The notes below the pieces were generated by a model that saw only the letters and a program-made list of their open reading frames with translations, was not told the origin of the DNA and did no database searches. From assembly GCA_017468925.1 (NCBI GenBank), contig JAFUHI010000007.1, positions 84,013-148,012 of the forward strand: a stretch of 64,000 nt of DNA. Direction: 5' to 3'. A program made the position numbers and the translations under genes. Of this stretch, positions 15,380 through 25,095 are shown one piece after another. Source of the DNA: Bacilli bacterium (GTDB lineage: Bacteria; Bacillota_I; Bacilli_A; RFN20; CAG-826). Within the stretch, counting starts at the first letter, position 1; every line of letters begins with the position of its first letter.

Positions 15380-17194
15380 ATGAAAAAAAGAGCTGCTAGA
15401 CATTTGGCTAGAATTGCGTTTCTCTTGGTGATCCTTGCGGTTGGTGCGTTGGTCTTATGCCAATACATCCCTGGCTGCAATTACTTCACCGGATCAGAAG
15501 CATCTTTTGCCGACTCAATCTTAGCCCCGTTTGTTCCAGCTAACTTGGCCTTGTTCTACACCGAATACTGGGCCAGCGTCATCACATTGCCTATCCTAGT
15601 AGGCGTTGCCGGATTGATCATACTCCTTTGGTTGATCCATCATGTCACCCTCATCGCCAAGCACAGAGGCGATCAATGGGGACTCAACATCCTATTCTTA
15701 TTGGGTGGACTTGTTGCAGCAGAGTTGCTTGTCGTTGCCTTAGAACCAGGCTATATGGTCGGATTCGATCCTGAAGAGCCAATGGTTTTAATTCAAATCA
15801 TCTCTGATAGCGAAGCCCCATTCTGGGTAATGTTAGTCGACGTGTTGCCATTTGTCTTGGCCGCTATCGCACTTGTCTTATTCCTTATCGCTTTGTTTGT
15901 CTCCTTTGCTGCTCTTAGCAGAAGAGGCGCTAAGAAAGATAGCGAATATGATGTTTACAAATATGACAGAAAACTTCAAAAAGCCCATAGAGGCGCTAGC
16001 GATGATCTTAACAAAGAATACATCGATAGAGACGAAGAAGAATACGAGCCAAAGAAATCTCGTAGACAATTAAGAAAAGAGCAAAAAGCCGCTGAAAGAA
16101 GGAAAGCTGCTGAAATCGAGCCAGAGCGCGTTACCCGTGTTCCAGCCACCCCAGCCCCAACAGCGACCGATGCCGATGCCCATAAAGCCTTAGATGATGA
16201 AGCTTATTTCGATGAAGAAGCTTCTAAGCCAGCCGCATCCGCAATGCCAGTCATCAACCAATACTTCGGTTATGGCTTTGAACCAAAGAAAGAAGAAAAA
16301 GCTTTAACCGCTGAAGACATCAGAGCGGTTGTCGCCGAAGAACTCGCCAAAGTTCCAGCTCCTGAAGCCGGACTTAAGGAAGAAGAAGTCAAGGGAATCG
16401 TCGCCGAAGAACTTGGCAAAGTCAAAGAAGACGAAGCTGAAAGAAGATTAATCGAAGAGCAGCGCGCTGAAGCTCTTGCCAACCAAATCAAAGAGCAAGA
16501 TGAGAAAATCGCCGCTTTGGAAGAAAAAATCGTTCCAGCCGAAGTCATCAGACAAATAATCGCTGAAGAGCTTGCCAAATGCGCTCCAGTCGCTCCTGCA
16601 CCTGAGCCAGAACCAGAACCTGAGCCAGCTCCAGAACCAGAACCAGAACCCGAGCCAGCTCCAGAGCCAGAGCCAATCCCTGAGCCAGTTCCAGAACCAG
16701 TCGTGGTAGAAGAACCAGCCCCAGCTCCTGCTCCAGCCCCAGCTAGAGTTCCATTCGCTTCTAGAATCCTCGATGCCGAAGATGAGCTCCGCGAGAATTA
16801 CAACGAACTCAAAGCCGAATGCATCTCTTATGGATTAAAGAGCCGCTTGAGCAATAGCGGTGATACATTCCGTCTCCACACCAAGACATATGTCAAGATC
16901 ACTGTGGCCGGAAAAGGATTGAAGCTCTATTTCGCCCTCGATCCAAAAGATTATGCCAACACCCCAATCACCTTGAAAGATGTGAGCAGCAAGAATGTCT
17001 ATAAAGACATCCCAGCCTGCTTCAAGGTCAAGAGCGGTCTTGCCATGAGAAGAGCTAAGCAACTCCTTGCTGATGCTTGCGCCAAAGATGGATTGGTCCA
17101 AGGCTTGGTTGAAGAGCATAACTATGCTAGAGACCTCAAGGACTACAAACCACAAAACGGTGCCGATGACGACCTCGAAGAAGACGAGGATTAA
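15380..17194 (+). CDS. Membrane protein with Glu/Pro repeat linker and conserved C-terminal domain
   Basis: The 604-residue protein has about four membrane helices in the first 180 residues, a basic/acidic charged stretch, a coiled-coil with two repeats of the form (I)[11 protein letters not shown], and a low-complexity linker of alternating Glu-Pro and Ala-Pro (residues ~405-460). The ~130-residue C-terminal domain ([37 protein letters not shown]) resembles a domain seen in many hypothetical Firmicute proteins. It probably has a structural or envelope-associated role. The ribosome site TTGGAGG is present and a terminator follows. Confidence 0.75.
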   Translation: MKKRAARHLARIAFLLVILAVGALVLCQYIPGCNYFTGSEASFADSILAPFVPANLALFYTEYWASVITLPILVGVAGLIILLWLIHHVTLIAKHRGDQWGLNILFLLGGLVAAELLVVALEPGYMVGFDPEEPMVLIQIISDSEAPFWVMLVDVLPFVLAAIALVLFLIALFVSFAALSRRGAKKDSEYDVYKYDRKLQKAHRGASDDLNKEYIDRDEEEYEPKKSRRQLRKEQKAAERRKAAEIEPERVTRVPATPAPTATDADAHKALDDEAYFDEEASKPAASAMPVINQYFGYGFEPKKEEKALTAEDIRAVVAEELAKVPAPEAGLKEEEVKGIVAEELGKVKEDEAERRLIEEQRAEALANQIKEQDEKIAALEEKIVPAEVIRQIIAEELAKCAPVAPAPEPEPEPEPAPEPEPEPEPAPEPEPIPEPVPEPVVVEEPAPAPAPAPARVPFASRILDAEDELRENYNELKAECISYGLKSRLSNSGDTFRLHTKTYVKITVAGKGLKLYFALDPKDYANTPITLKDVSSKNVYKDIPACFKVKSGLAMRRAKQLLADACAKDGLVQGLVEEHNYARDLKDYKPQNGADDDLEEDED

Positions 17195-17209
17195 TCATTA
17201 ATCGAATTA

Positions 17210-17246
17210 GCATCCTGTGCATTATGTGTGCGGGATGCTTTTTTAT
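17210..17246 (+). terminator. Intrinsic terminator
   Basis: GCATCC...GGATGC with an inner TGTGCA/TGTGCG stem is followed by TTTTTT. Confidence 0.85.
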
Positions 17247-17295
17247 TTGCTTTATTTTTGATAGAATACACCTTGTCTATAAGGAGGAATAAGCT

Positions 17296-18327
17296 TTGGA
17301 TGACCCTTTAAGTCCCTTGATATGGCTCTATCTCGTTCTAGCTCTAGCCCTCACCTTTGTTACAGCTTTCTTCTCTGCAAGCGAAACATCTTTCAGCAGT
17401 TTGAATAAATACCGCTTTGAAGTTGAAGCGGATAATGGGAATCGCATATCCAAGGCAGTTTTGCGCCTATATTCCCGTTTTGATCACACTCTAATTACCG
17501 TGATAATCGGCATAAATGCCGTTTCTGTCATTAGCTCGGTCTTGATGACGAATTTCTTTTTGTCCGCGTTGCCGATGTTAAGCGATGGACTTTCTTCTTT
17601 CCTCGCCTCTATCGCTTTGACTATATTCGTCTATCTCTTTGGGGAAACGATACCGAAGCAGATTGCCAAAAAGATTCCTAACACCGTCGCGAAGATGGTT
17701 GTCTATCCTCTCACTGTTGTCTTTTATTTGATATATCCAATCGCCCTTCTATTTAGATTTTTCTCGTGGATTGCGGGGAAAACATTCAAATCAAAGAAAA
17801 ATCCTGAATTCACGGAAGAGGATTTCACTTCAGCGATTGAGCGGAATGAAAGGGGAGGGGCCTTAGAAGAAGAGGAGAGCGATATTCTTCAAAATTCGCT
17901 GGAATTCACCTCCATCGCCGTAAAAGACGTGCTCACTCCAAAGAATAAGATGTATGAGATAAACATCAAAGGGATGTCGACCGCCACTTTAGCGGAAACT
18001 TTATGTGACACCACATATTCTAGAATCCCCGTCTATTATGAGAAGAAAGATAAGATAGTCGGAATCATCATCGTCAAGAATTTTTTAGCGGATTATGTCT
18101 CCAACCCTAAGATTCGCATAAGCGATTATATAGAGAAGCCATATGTGGTGTCTCCTTCCATCAAATTGGATGATTTGGTGGATGGTTTTAGGAACAACCA
18201 CACCCAGATCGCCATCGTCAAGAAGAAAGACGAACTTATCGGGATGGTCACAATGGAAGACGTGTTGGAAGAGCTTGTCGGCCCGATAGGCGAGAAAAGC
18301 GTCGTTAAACCAGAGGAAGAAAGATAA
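17296..18327 (+). CDS. CNNM/HlyC-CorC family transporter, short form
   Basis: The 343-residue protein has a DUF21/CNNM membrane domain (residues ~5-190) and a CBS pair (to ~335), but no C-terminal CorC/HlyC domain. Family members are linked to Mg2+ or Co2+ efflux. The start is TTG, fixed by AAGGAGG 9 nt upstream; no in-frame ATG is near. Its stop overlaps the start of the next paralogue (TAATG), so the pair is co-translated and may form a heterodimer (inference). Confidence 0.87.
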   Translation: MDDPLSPLIWLYLVLALALTFVTAFFSASETSFSSLNKYRFEVEADNGNRISKAVLRLYSRFDHTLITVIIGINAVSVISSVLMTNFFLSALPMLSDGLSSFLASIALTIFVYLFGETIPKQIAKKIPNTVAKMVVYPLTVVFYLIYPIALLFRFFSWIAGKTFKSKKNPEFTEEDFTSAIERNERGGALEEEESDILQNSLEFTSIAVKDVLTPKNKMYEINIKGMSTATLAETLCDTTYSRIPVYYEKKDKIVGIIIVKNFLADYVSNPKIRISDYIEKPYVVSPSIKLDDLVDGFRNNHTQIAIVKKKDELIGMVTMEDVLEELVGPIGEKSVVKPEEER

Positions 18328-19616
18328 TGAACTGGTACGATTATCTTTATATTTCCGCCTTGGTTATTCTCCTTGTTTTATCAGGCTTTTTCTCCGCCTC
18401 CGATATGGCATATTCATCCGTCAATATTTTGAGGTTGGAGCATCGTAGCAGAAACGGCGATAAGAAGGCTAAAAAAGTATTAAAGCACGTGAAGGATTAT
18501 GACCATACGATCGCTTCGATTCTATTTAGCAATGATTTCGTAAATATTTTAGCTTCATCTTTAGCCTCCCTATTGGGCAGAGACATATTAACCCAATATG
18601 TTGGGGTGGAATTCGCCTCGATGATTTCCTCCGTCACATTCTTCTTCCTGGTCTTGATAATCGGCGAAATCACCCCGAAAGCCTTCGCAAAAACCCATTC
18701 TTATTCCCTCGCCATCCATTTAAGGAATTTCGTGACTGTTCTTAGAACTTTGACCTTCCCATTTGTCTATCCTACTTCAAAATTGTCTGATTTATTGACG
18801 AGGCCAATCTTCGCCAAAGCTCCAAAAGAAGACACGATTTCTAGCGATGAGGAACTGGAGGCGATGGTGGATCAAATCGAAGAATCTGGCTTGATCGATG
18901 AAGATGAGGGGGATTTGATAAGAGACGCGATCGCCTTCATCGACCAATCTTGCTACGAGATCATGACCCCACGTGTGAAGATATATGGATATAACATCAA
19001 TACATCTTTCAAGGACTTCTTGAAAAAGAAAGATGCCTTTAGGCATTCTAGGCTCATAGTCTATAAAGGAGACATGGATCATATTATCGGTTATATTCAG
19101 ATAAAGACACTGCTCCGTTATTTGGTGAAAAGAGCATCTTTTGATGTGAATGATCTGATTCTCCCAATCGTCTCGGTTCCTAGGACTTTAGAGATATCAT
19201 CTGCTTTAACGATGATGAAAGCAACGAAGACCCATATCGCAGTCGTAAGAGACGAATTCGGAGGAACGGATGGCATCATCACCATGGAAGATATCCTTGA
19301 AGAATTAGTAGGGGAGATGTGGGATGAATCTGAAGCAGTGTCCCCGGATATCATTGAAACCGAACGCAGAAATCTCTTCAAAATCAAGGGAAAAATGCCA
19401 ATCGACGATTTCTTCGCTCGCTTTGAGCTTGATGATGATGAGATTGATAAAGACTATTCAACCGTGTCTGGCTGGGTGAATGACAAATTAGGCAGATTCG
19501 CAAGAATTGGCGACAAATTCACTTACGAGAATTTAGAAATAACCGTAACGAAATTAAGCAAATATTCCAACGAAGAGATATTGGTCAGAAAGAAAAGAAA
19601 GAAAAAGAAGAAATAA
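18327..19616 (+). CDS. CNNM/HlyC-CorC family transporter, full form
   Basis: The 429-residue paralogue of the preceding gene has a DUF21/CNNM membrane domain, two CBS motifs (including MTPRVKIYGYN and DEFGGTDGIITMEDILEE) and the CorC/HlyC C-terminal domain (DDFFARF...YSTVSGWVNDKLGR). It ends with a Lys/Arg-rich tail (RKKRKKKKK). Likely a divalent cation transporter or regulator at the membrane. Confidence 0.9.
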   Translation: MNWYDYLYISALVILLVLSGFFSASDMAYSSVNILRLEHRSRNGDKKAKKVLKHVKDYDHTIASILFSNDFVNILASSLASLLGRDILTQYVGVEFASMISSVTFFFLVLIIGEITPKAFAKTHSYSLAIHLRNFVTVLRTLTFPFVYPTSKLSDLLTRPIFAKAPKEDTISSDEELEAMVDQIEESGLIDEDEGDLIRDAIAFIDQSCYEIMTPRVKIYGYNINTSFKDFLKKKDAFRHSRLIVYKGDMDHIIGYIQIKTLLRYLVKRASFDVNDLILPIVSVPRTLEISSALTMMKATKTHIAVVRDEFGGTDGIITMEDILEELVGEMWDESEAVSPDIIETERRNLFKIKGKMPIDDFFARFELDDDEIDKDYSTVSGWVNDKLGRFARIGDKFTYENLEITVTKLSKYSNEEILVRKKRKKKKK

Positions 19617-20159
19617 TTATTTTCGCTTTTTCAAAGTATCGATGTATTTCTTGTAGACGTCATCTGTGATGTCTTCGATGCTATCATCATCCGTATCTAT
19701 CACAAAATCAGTTTTATCTATTTTTTCCTTATTAAAGGAAACCCTGTCGTTTTTTAATCTTTCTTTGATTTTCTCTTCTGGATCCCCTCTGCCTTGCATT
19801 CTATGCCTTCTAGTACTCTCTTTGGCTTCTAAAAGGAATGTCACGACGCGAGAAGAGCCGAAATCATTGAAGGCTTTTAATCCGGATGCGTCCACGACGA
19901 CCACCTTGCCATCATTTATCTCTGCTTTGGAGGTGCCGTAGAAGTTGTTGTTATAGACGGTGGTCTCCACGAACATATCATTCCCTTTCATTTTGAGAAA
20001 TTCCTCTTTGGAGACAAAGAAATAATCGACCGCATTCTTTTCGCCCAGTCTTTTTTCCCTGGTGGTGTGGGTGATGGCTTTCACAATGCCATATTTCTTC
20101 ATGAGCATTTTAGCGACTTCGGTTTTCCCAGATGCTGAAGCACCAACTAATAAAATCAT
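19617..20159 (-). CDS. Guanylate-kinase-like nucleotide kinase
   Basis: The P-loop VGASASGKT lies at residues 5-13 if the ATG at 20159 is used (180 residues). THTTREKRLGE and VDYFF match the GMP-binding region of guanylate kinases, but the P-loop differs from the usual GPSGVGK form, so it may be a paralogue and not the essential Gmk. A longer frame begins at an ATG at 20216 (199 residues). The shorter form has a CATAAT box 6 nt upstream and looks leaderless; neither start has a ribosome site. Confidence 0.72.
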   Translation of the reverse strand: MILLVGASASGKTEVAKMLMKKYGIVKAITHTTREKRLGEKNAVDYFFVSKEEFLKMKGNDMFVETTVYNNNFYGTSKAEINDGKVVVVDASGLKAFNDFGSSRVVTFLLEAKESTRRHRMQGRGDPEEKIKERLKNDRVSFNKEKIDKTDFVIDTDDDSIEDITDDVYKKYIDTLKKRK

Positions 20160-20335
20160 ATTGTTATTATGGTATTTTTTATTGCAAATGGCACCAAAAA
20201 TAGAAAAAACAGGCATAATAAGAAAATTTTAAAATGAATTTATATCGATGAACTCTAGATAATTTATTATTTATATAAATAAAGCGGATAATTTGTTGCT
20301 AAAATATGTATAAGAGGTGAAAGGAGGAAATGACG

Positions 20336-20698
20336 ATGGAAGAAGAAAACGAGTCGTTCTATATCTCATTCCCTAATCTCACCCGTTACCAAAAGGCATT
20401 GATTTTAGGGGCGTTGGTCCGTCAAAGCTTAATCGGCATCGGCTATAGCCCTGATTATCACATCTATGAGCTTGAATACGCCGAACTCGAAAGAGAAAGA
20501 AATCGTACATTAGGCGATTTTCTTTTGGGCATGAAGAAGTTCTATGATGATTTGCCTCTGCCAGAACGAATGGTTTTCTTGTGCGAATGCCTTGAGAAAG
20601 GCCGTCACTATCGCTTTTGGTGGATGCAATATTTCACCAGACAAAAATATATCTCCACGATTAAAGATGTTTTGGCGAAAACTTCCCTCGTCTTTTAA
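20336..20698 (+). CDS. Hypothetical protein (120 aa) preceding the Tad-type genes
   Basis: I do not recognise this protein. It is soluble, with a charged helical middle and an aromatic C-terminal part (YRFWWMQYF). The strong ribosome site AAAGGAGG favours the ATG at 20336 over the one at 20330, which is too close. It lies 10 bp before the next gene and may be the first gene of the Tad-type operon. Confidence 0.65.
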   Translation: MEEENESFYISFPNLTRYQKALILGALVRQSLIGIGYSPDYHIYELEYAELERERNRTLGDFLLGMKKFYDDLPLPERMVFLCECLEKGRHYRFWWMQYFTRQKYISTIKDVLAKTSLVF

Positions 20699-20708
20699 TT
20701 AAAAATTA

Positions 20709-21740
20709 ATGGCAATTAAGATAATAAAGGGCTTTGCTCTTATTTTGGCTGCGGCTTCTTCGACATGTGATTTCTCTACCACAAGAGGGGATTATGGGTA
20801 TGGTTTGGTCGAATTCGCTCCAATGATAAGAGGATATAATTATTCGTTTACCGCGAAATTCAAAGCAAATCCGCCGAAAACTGACGAATATTTCCAAAGG
20901 ATATATTTCAATAGCGACATCAAAGCCAACGCAACACTGTTTTATGGGACGATCGATGGGTCGGAATCCTCAAATCCTTCTAAATACACATTATCCGCCG
21001 ACTGGATCGCCGACAAAATCAATCGTCTTTATATGATTAGGGCAAAGAACGCTGAGAGGTGTGGCCTTCCTATCAGAGTGGATTTCTACCCAATCAATCC
21101 ATTTTCTATCTCTCTACCTCAAAGCGATGATTATGTTTTCACCGAGCCAAGCAACTGCAGATCTCGTTTTGTTGACTCCGCCCTGACTTATCCTTTGGTT
21201 ACGCCTTCATATTACGCAAGAAGCTATGGATTTAAAGGGTTCAAGGAAGACATTGTCTGCGATGGCGGCACCATGCCTTTCACATCAATGACAATGCACG
21301 CATATGATGCCTATCATTCTCTACTTCCAATTACGATGGATTCCCCGTATATCTTGATCAAAAATGGGGCGGAATATTTCTCAATCGGAGAGAAAGTAGC
21401 GGGGATTCATGGCGAAATTTGCCGCAAAATCCCCCTCAAATTGAAACAGAAAAGCGATGGCAAAACCGTTTTCGCGTTAGATAGAAAATATTATTTAGAC
21501 GCAGTTCGTTGCACGATGAGAGAGGCAACTACCACAAAGAACCCTGGAGAGATATCGACCGAAAACATATTCTTTCCATATTCGGGCGAATATAAACCAG
21601 TCAATTACACCGCGGAGATACATGGCAATAATTTCTGCGGATTGAATGGATGCACTTTCTCCTATAGTTTCAATGCGACTAATAATATCAAGAAATTCGG
21701 TGGTTGCCTAAGCGGTCAATACTGCGTGGGGGTTTCATAA
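20709..21740 (+). CDS. Secreted Cys-containing protein of the Tad-type operon
   Basis: The 343-residue protein has a short basic start and a hydrophobic segment (residues ~5-17), consistent with a signal peptide, then an extracellular-looking domain rich in Tyr, Asn, Ser and paired cysteines, ending GGCLSGQYCVGVS. It is not a pilin by length and I do not recognise the family. Its stop overlaps the next start (TAATG), tying it to the secretion genes. It may be a surface or tip component (inference). No ribosome site is visible before the ATG, so the start is less certain. Confidence 0.62.
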   Translation: MAIKIIKGFALILAAASSTCDFSTTRGDYGYGLVEFAPMIRGYNYSFTAKFKANPPKTDEYFQRIYFNSDIKANATLFYGTIDGSESSNPSKYTLSADWIADKINRLYMIRAKNAERCGLPIRVDFYPINPFSISLPQSDDYVFTEPSNCRSRFVDSALTYPLVTPSYYARSYGFKGFKEDIVCDGGTMPFTSMTMHAYDAYHSLLPITMDSPYILIKNGAEYFSIGEKVAGIHGEICRKIPLKLKQKSDGKTVFALDRKYYLDAVRCTMREATTTKNPGEISTENIFFPYSGEYKPVNYTAEIHGNNFCGLNGCTFSYSFNATNNIKKFGGCLSGQYCVGVS

Positions 21741-22141
21741 TGCTTCCTTATTTAGTTTGGTCACTTGTGTTTGTGTTGTCTTGCTCGTCTTTTCAATATT
21801 CATATCTATATGGTGGAGTATCTAGGGTTTTCGCTGGCCTCAGGAAGGCTGTAGTGGAGGCAGCAGTCGTCAAAAACAAAGTCACGATTCTATCTGAATA
21901 CAGCATCGATGTCACAAAACTTAAGAAAACAAGCGAAGAATATTTTACTTTGAATTTGGAGCCTTATTGCAAAAGGAAAGACTGGAACGTTAAATGCTAT
22001 GCGGATGACACCGGTCCCAATGGAAACATTATTTCCAACCCAGACGTCTATGTTGTCCTCAATGTCGATTTCGGCGCATTTGGCACTTATAAGAATTCGA
22101 TGAGTTTTCGAATAAAGAAAGGGATTCTTTATGGCAAATGA
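21740..22141 (+). CDS. TadE/pseudopilin-like membrane protein
   Basis: The 133-residue protein has one N-terminal hydrophobic helix (LPYLVWSLVFVLSCSSF) and a small extracellular beta-rich domain, as in TadE-type pseudopilins. The start at 21740 overlaps the previous stop and has GGGGG upstream; the longer frame from 21704 is not needed. Its end overlaps the ATPase start by 11 bp. Confidence 0.62.
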   Translation: MLPYLVWSLVFVLSCSSFQYSYLYGGVSRVFAGLRKAVVEAAVVKNKVTILSEYSIDVTKLKKTSEEYFTLNLEPYCKRKDWNVKCYADDTGPNGNIISNPDVYVVLNVDFGAFGTYKNSMSFRIKKGILYGK

Positions 22142-23087
22142 TGCGAAAGAATATCTAGAAAGCAGTTTCTTATCACCGCTTCTAGAGAGGCCGGACATCA
22201 CAGATATTTCATATAATGGCGAGCGATTGTTCTACATGTCCAATATAGAAGGAAGAAAAAGATATGATTTGGAAATAAATAAAAGTGATGTTTCATCATT
22301 CCTTCGCCAAATCGCAAACCTCAATGAAAAGCAGTTTTCATTCCAATGCCCTATATTAGATGCCTCCTTTTCCAAGTATAGAATTAACGCGACATTTTCC
22401 TCGCTAACAAGGGTTAAAAACGAAAAGACTTACTCATTTTCCCTGCGAATCGCCAGCGAAAAACATGTTTTGGATAATGATTTCTTCGGCGAAGGAGTTA
22501 AAGAGATTCTTATATCCATATTGAAGGAAGAGCAATCGATTGTGATAGGCGGAACGACATCAAGCGGCAAAACAGAGCTCCAGAAATGGCTTTTGTTAAA
22601 TATGAAAGAAGCGTGTCGCGTCATTGTCATCGATAACGTTGAAGAGCTTGGCTTAATAAGCAATCCAAACATTGATTTAACGACCTGGATTGTTAACGAC
22701 AACATTCCAATGGCATCGTTCTCTTCGCTTGTGAAGAATTCACTTAGGAATAACCCAGATTATGTTTTCATCGCCGAAGCAAGAGGCAAGGAGATGTTTG
22801 ATGCGATCATCTCCACCATGTCGGGTCACCCAATCATTGTATCCGTCCACTCTTTAGATTTGGAGAGCCTGCCAGAAAGGATGGCGAGGTTAGCGATGCT
22901 ATCAGAACAGAAGTTGGAGATGGATACATTAATAAACGATATCCGTCATCACATAAAGTTCTATGTATATCTTAAGAAAGAGGAGAGGGATGGCGGAATA
23001 AAAAGGTATATAGAGTCTATCGCCAAAATAAATGACTCAGGAGTCTACGAATATTTATACAGGAGGAAACAAGATGAAAAAATATAA
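22131..23087 (+). CDS. tadA: TadA/CpaF-type secretion ATPase
   Basis: This is the motor ATPase of Tad (type IVc pilus) systems. The 318-residue protein has Walker A GGTTSSGKT (about residues 140-148), the Walker B segment DYVFIAEARG and a histidine box (MSGHPIIVSVHS). It is shorter than usual TadA because the N-terminal extension is reduced. It is followed directly by two TadB/TadC-type membrane genes. Confidence 0.88.
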   Translation: MANDAKEYLESSFLSPLLERPDITDISYNGERLFYMSNIEGRKRYDLEINKSDVSSFLRQIANLNEKQFSFQCPILDASFSKYRINATFSSLTRVKNEKTYSFSLRIASEKHVLDNDFFGEGVKEILISILKEEQSIVIGGTTSSGKTELQKWLLLNMKEACRVIVIDNVEELGLISNPNIDLTTWIVNDNIPMASFSSLVKNSLRNNPDYVFIAEARGKEMFDAIISTMSGHPIIVSVHSLDLESLPERMARLAMLSEQKLEMDTLINDIRHHIKFYVYLKKEERDGGIKRYIESIAKINDSGVYEYLYRRKQDEKI

Positions 23088-23817
23088 AGGTCATCTAATA
23101 TGCCTTGTCGTTTCTATTTTATATGGCGGTTTAGCGTATTTGATTCTAAATAACATCATTATAGCTTTGGTAGTGTTCCTGTCTTTTTCATTAGCGACTT
23201 TGTTTTTGATTCTCCCGATGGTAGAGAAAAAAGCCGCGAAAAACAGGAAAAGAGAGGAATGCTACCATTTCGTCCAAACATTTATCATCTCTTTAACCGT
23301 CAACGCTTCTCCAGAGGCTAGCTATTTATCAGCGATTGAAGGAGCAGAAGGAGAACTATCTTCAATCTATAAAAGCATTGGGACGGATATGGGCGTGGAT
23401 GAAAGGCTCGAATATCTATCAAGATATTTCATTGAACCATATTACCCAGTTTTTCTATCCATTTATCAGCTATATCAGGAACAAGGCGGGGACTTGCTCA
23501 AATTGGCGGAGCCTCTACTAAACGAAGTCTCCAGAAGCGAAGAAGATTCTATTTCTTTTCAAAAAGAAAGCAAAAGACTTTTGTTCGATTATTTGATTTT
23601 GTGGGCTTTATCTTCCGCAGTCCTTGTATTTGTTAAATTCGGTTTGAAGAATTTCTACGACAAGATGCTAGAAAGCCCAATTTATGTCGCTTTATCGACG
23701 GTGAGTTTCTTCATAATTCTCACAGGCTTTGTAGTCTACGCATTTGCATACACAGGGGAGAAACCCAAATTCAGGAGGAAAAACAATGACAAAAAAGTCT
23801 ACAAAGAAGCCAAGTGA
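23074..23817 (+). CDS. tadB: TadB-type inner-membrane platform protein
   Basis: The 247-residue protein has two helices at the N-terminus and two at the C-terminus flanking a cytosolic helical domain, the type II secretion F-domain layout of TadB. The ATG at 23074 has CAGGAGGAAAC upstream and overlaps the ATPase end by 14 bp; the longer frame to 23032 is rejected. Confidence 0.82.
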   Translation: MKKYKGHLICLVVSILYGGLAYLILNNIIIALVVFLSFSLATLFLILPMVEKKAAKNRKREECYHFVQTFIISLTVNASPEASYLSAIEGAEGELSSIYKSIGTDMGVDERLEYLSRYFIEPYYPVFLSIYQLYQEQGGDLLKLAEPLLNEVSRSEEDSISFQKESKRLLFDYLILWALSSAVLVFVKFGLKNFYDKMLESPIYVALSTVSFFIILTGFVVYAFAYTGEKPKFRRKNNDKKVYKEAK

Positions 23818-24487
23818 ATCTTCTTGGATGAAGAAGATGAAGGAGTCTGGCCTCAATCCCAAGAAAGAGATATTGATCGTGGCGGTCGCCGATGTATTGA
23901 TTCTAGCTTTTGGTGTTTATCTCTATATCCTTCAAAAATCGATATATCCATTATTCTCCATATTCGCTGTAATCGCGATTGCGGATTATTTTTATCTCAA
24001 TAGGCATTCTTCTTTAATACAAAAAAGGAAAACGGATGATGAGCAGGAATTCATTAGGTTATTCACGTATTTCTCCATTTATGTGAAAGATGGTATTCCC
24101 GTATATACCGCATTGGAATTGACCAGCCGATTCGCAAGTGAATCAATGAAAAACAAGCTGGATATCCTTCTAAAAGAAATAGATATTGATAAATCTATAA
24201 TGCCCTATCTTAATTTCTCCTCGTATTTCTCTTCTTTAACCATCAGAGAAGTCATGGTTTCGATATATAGGATGGTGGAAGAAGGGGGCTCATCGCTATA
24301 CGCAAGGCAATTTGAATATTTATTCGAAGGCTTGGCGACAATGAAAAGAAAAGAAGACCACGAAAGAAGAATAAAAAGGCTTAGTGATTTGACTTTTCTT
24401 CCGGTCATTGCTTCAGGCTTCACGATGATTGTTCTCTCATATGGGGTGGTCGGAATAATAGGAGGAATGAGTGCGAATGGCATATAA
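23786..24487 (+). CDS. tadC: TadC-type inner-membrane platform protein
   Basis: The 233-residue paralogue of TadB has N-terminal helices, a cytosolic domain (YTALELTSRFAS...EEGGSSLYARQ) and a C-terminal helix. The ATG at 23786 follows AGGAGG and overlaps the end of tadB by 32 bp. TadB and TadC together form the platform that couples the ATPase to pilin assembly. Confidence 0.8.
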   Translation: MTKKSTKKPSESSWMKKMKESGLNPKKEILIVAVADVLILAFGVYLYILQKSIYPLFSIFAVIAIADYFYLNRHSSLIQKRKTDDEQEFIRLFTYFSIYVKDGIPVYTALELTSRFASESMKNKLDILLKEIDIDKSIMPYLNFSSYFSSLTIREVMVSIYRMVEEGGSSLYARQFEYLFEGLATMKRKEDHERRIKRLSDLTFLPVIASGFTMIVLSYGVVGIIGGMSANGI

Positions 24488-24818
24488 GATGGCTTTATTG
24501 ATTTCGATGTTCTTTGTTGTCCAAATTATGGCTTTCACCGGTGATTTAAGCGCAATTCAGGCTATAAGAAGCTCTTTGGATGCCGCCGCTTTAACCGCCG
24601 GATATCAAATCAGTGCTTACAATGAGATAAATGAAGAAGTAATTCAGTATGTCTATAAAACCGCAGGCGCTCAGATTAGAGCGATAGGCGATTCCCAGCC
24701 TTCGTTTGGCGAGCCGCTTACATTTGAGGTATATAAAACATACAACCCATTAATAATCCAGGATCATGAGATGGTGATATCCGTTAGGAGAAGCGCCATC
24801 ATCGGATATTACTTTTAA
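24471..24818 (+). CDS. TadE-like pseudopilin
   Basis: The 115-residue protein has one N-terminal helix (MALLISMFFVVQIMAF) and a small exported domain with DAAALTAGYQ, as in TadE-like minor pilins. The start is GTG at 24471 (5 nt after AGGAGG) or ATG at 24477 (11 nt). It overlaps the TadC end by 17 bp. Confidence 0.68.
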   Translation: MRMAYKMALLISMFFVVQIMAFTGDLSAIQAIRSSLDAAALTAGYQISAYNEINEEVIQYVYKTAGAQIRAIGDSQPSFGEPLTFEVYKTYNPLIIQDHEMVISVRRSAIIGYYF

Positions 24819-24836
24819 AGAAAAGGAGGTGATGAT

Positions 24837-25007
24837 ATGTCGGAATTTAAAGGACAATTGCTTGGGATTTTGCTTGTTTTGGCTATTTTTGGTGCCATGG
24901 CAGGGATATTAGTCAAAACTTTCACCGAGCAAGCTCAAAACATAGTTGAGCAAACAACCAGTATTCAAAGTGTTTCAAAAGTGACCCCACACGTTAACAT
25001 CGATTAA
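24837..25007 (+). CDS. Small pilin-like protein, probable Flp-type major pilin
   Basis: This 56-residue protein starts MSEFKGQLLGILLV and continues through a hydrophobic stretch to residue ~25, then a short polar tail. The layout fits a Flp-type major pilin of a Tad system, but the canonical cleavage motif G-x4-E-Y is not clear. It has a very strong ribosome site (AAAGGAGGTGATG), as expected for an abundant subunit, and is the last gene of the operon. No prepilin peptidase (TadV) is in the window. Confidence 0.65.
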   Translation: MSEFKGQLLGILLVLAIFGAMAGILVKTFTEQAQNIVEQTTSIQSVSKVTPHVNID

Positions 25008-25043
25008 CATCTATATGGGTGCCTGCCATAAACTTTTATTTCT

Positions 25044-25071
25044 TTGGTAAACGAGAAAAAAGTATTATAAT
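25044..25071 (+). promoter_or_regulatory. Probable acpP promoter
   Basis: TTGGTA (25044-25049) and TATAAT (25066-25071) are spaced 16 bp apart, 24 bp before the acpP start. Confidence 0.5.
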
Positions 25072-25095
25072 AACCCTCGACCAAAGGAGCTTATT

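Noticed and set aside
16600..16760. Dense short repeats that could suggest CRISPR or a satellite
   Set aside because: They are in-frame Glu-Pro and Ala-Pro codons inside the 15380 gene; no spacers are present. No CRISPR array was seen anywhere in the window.
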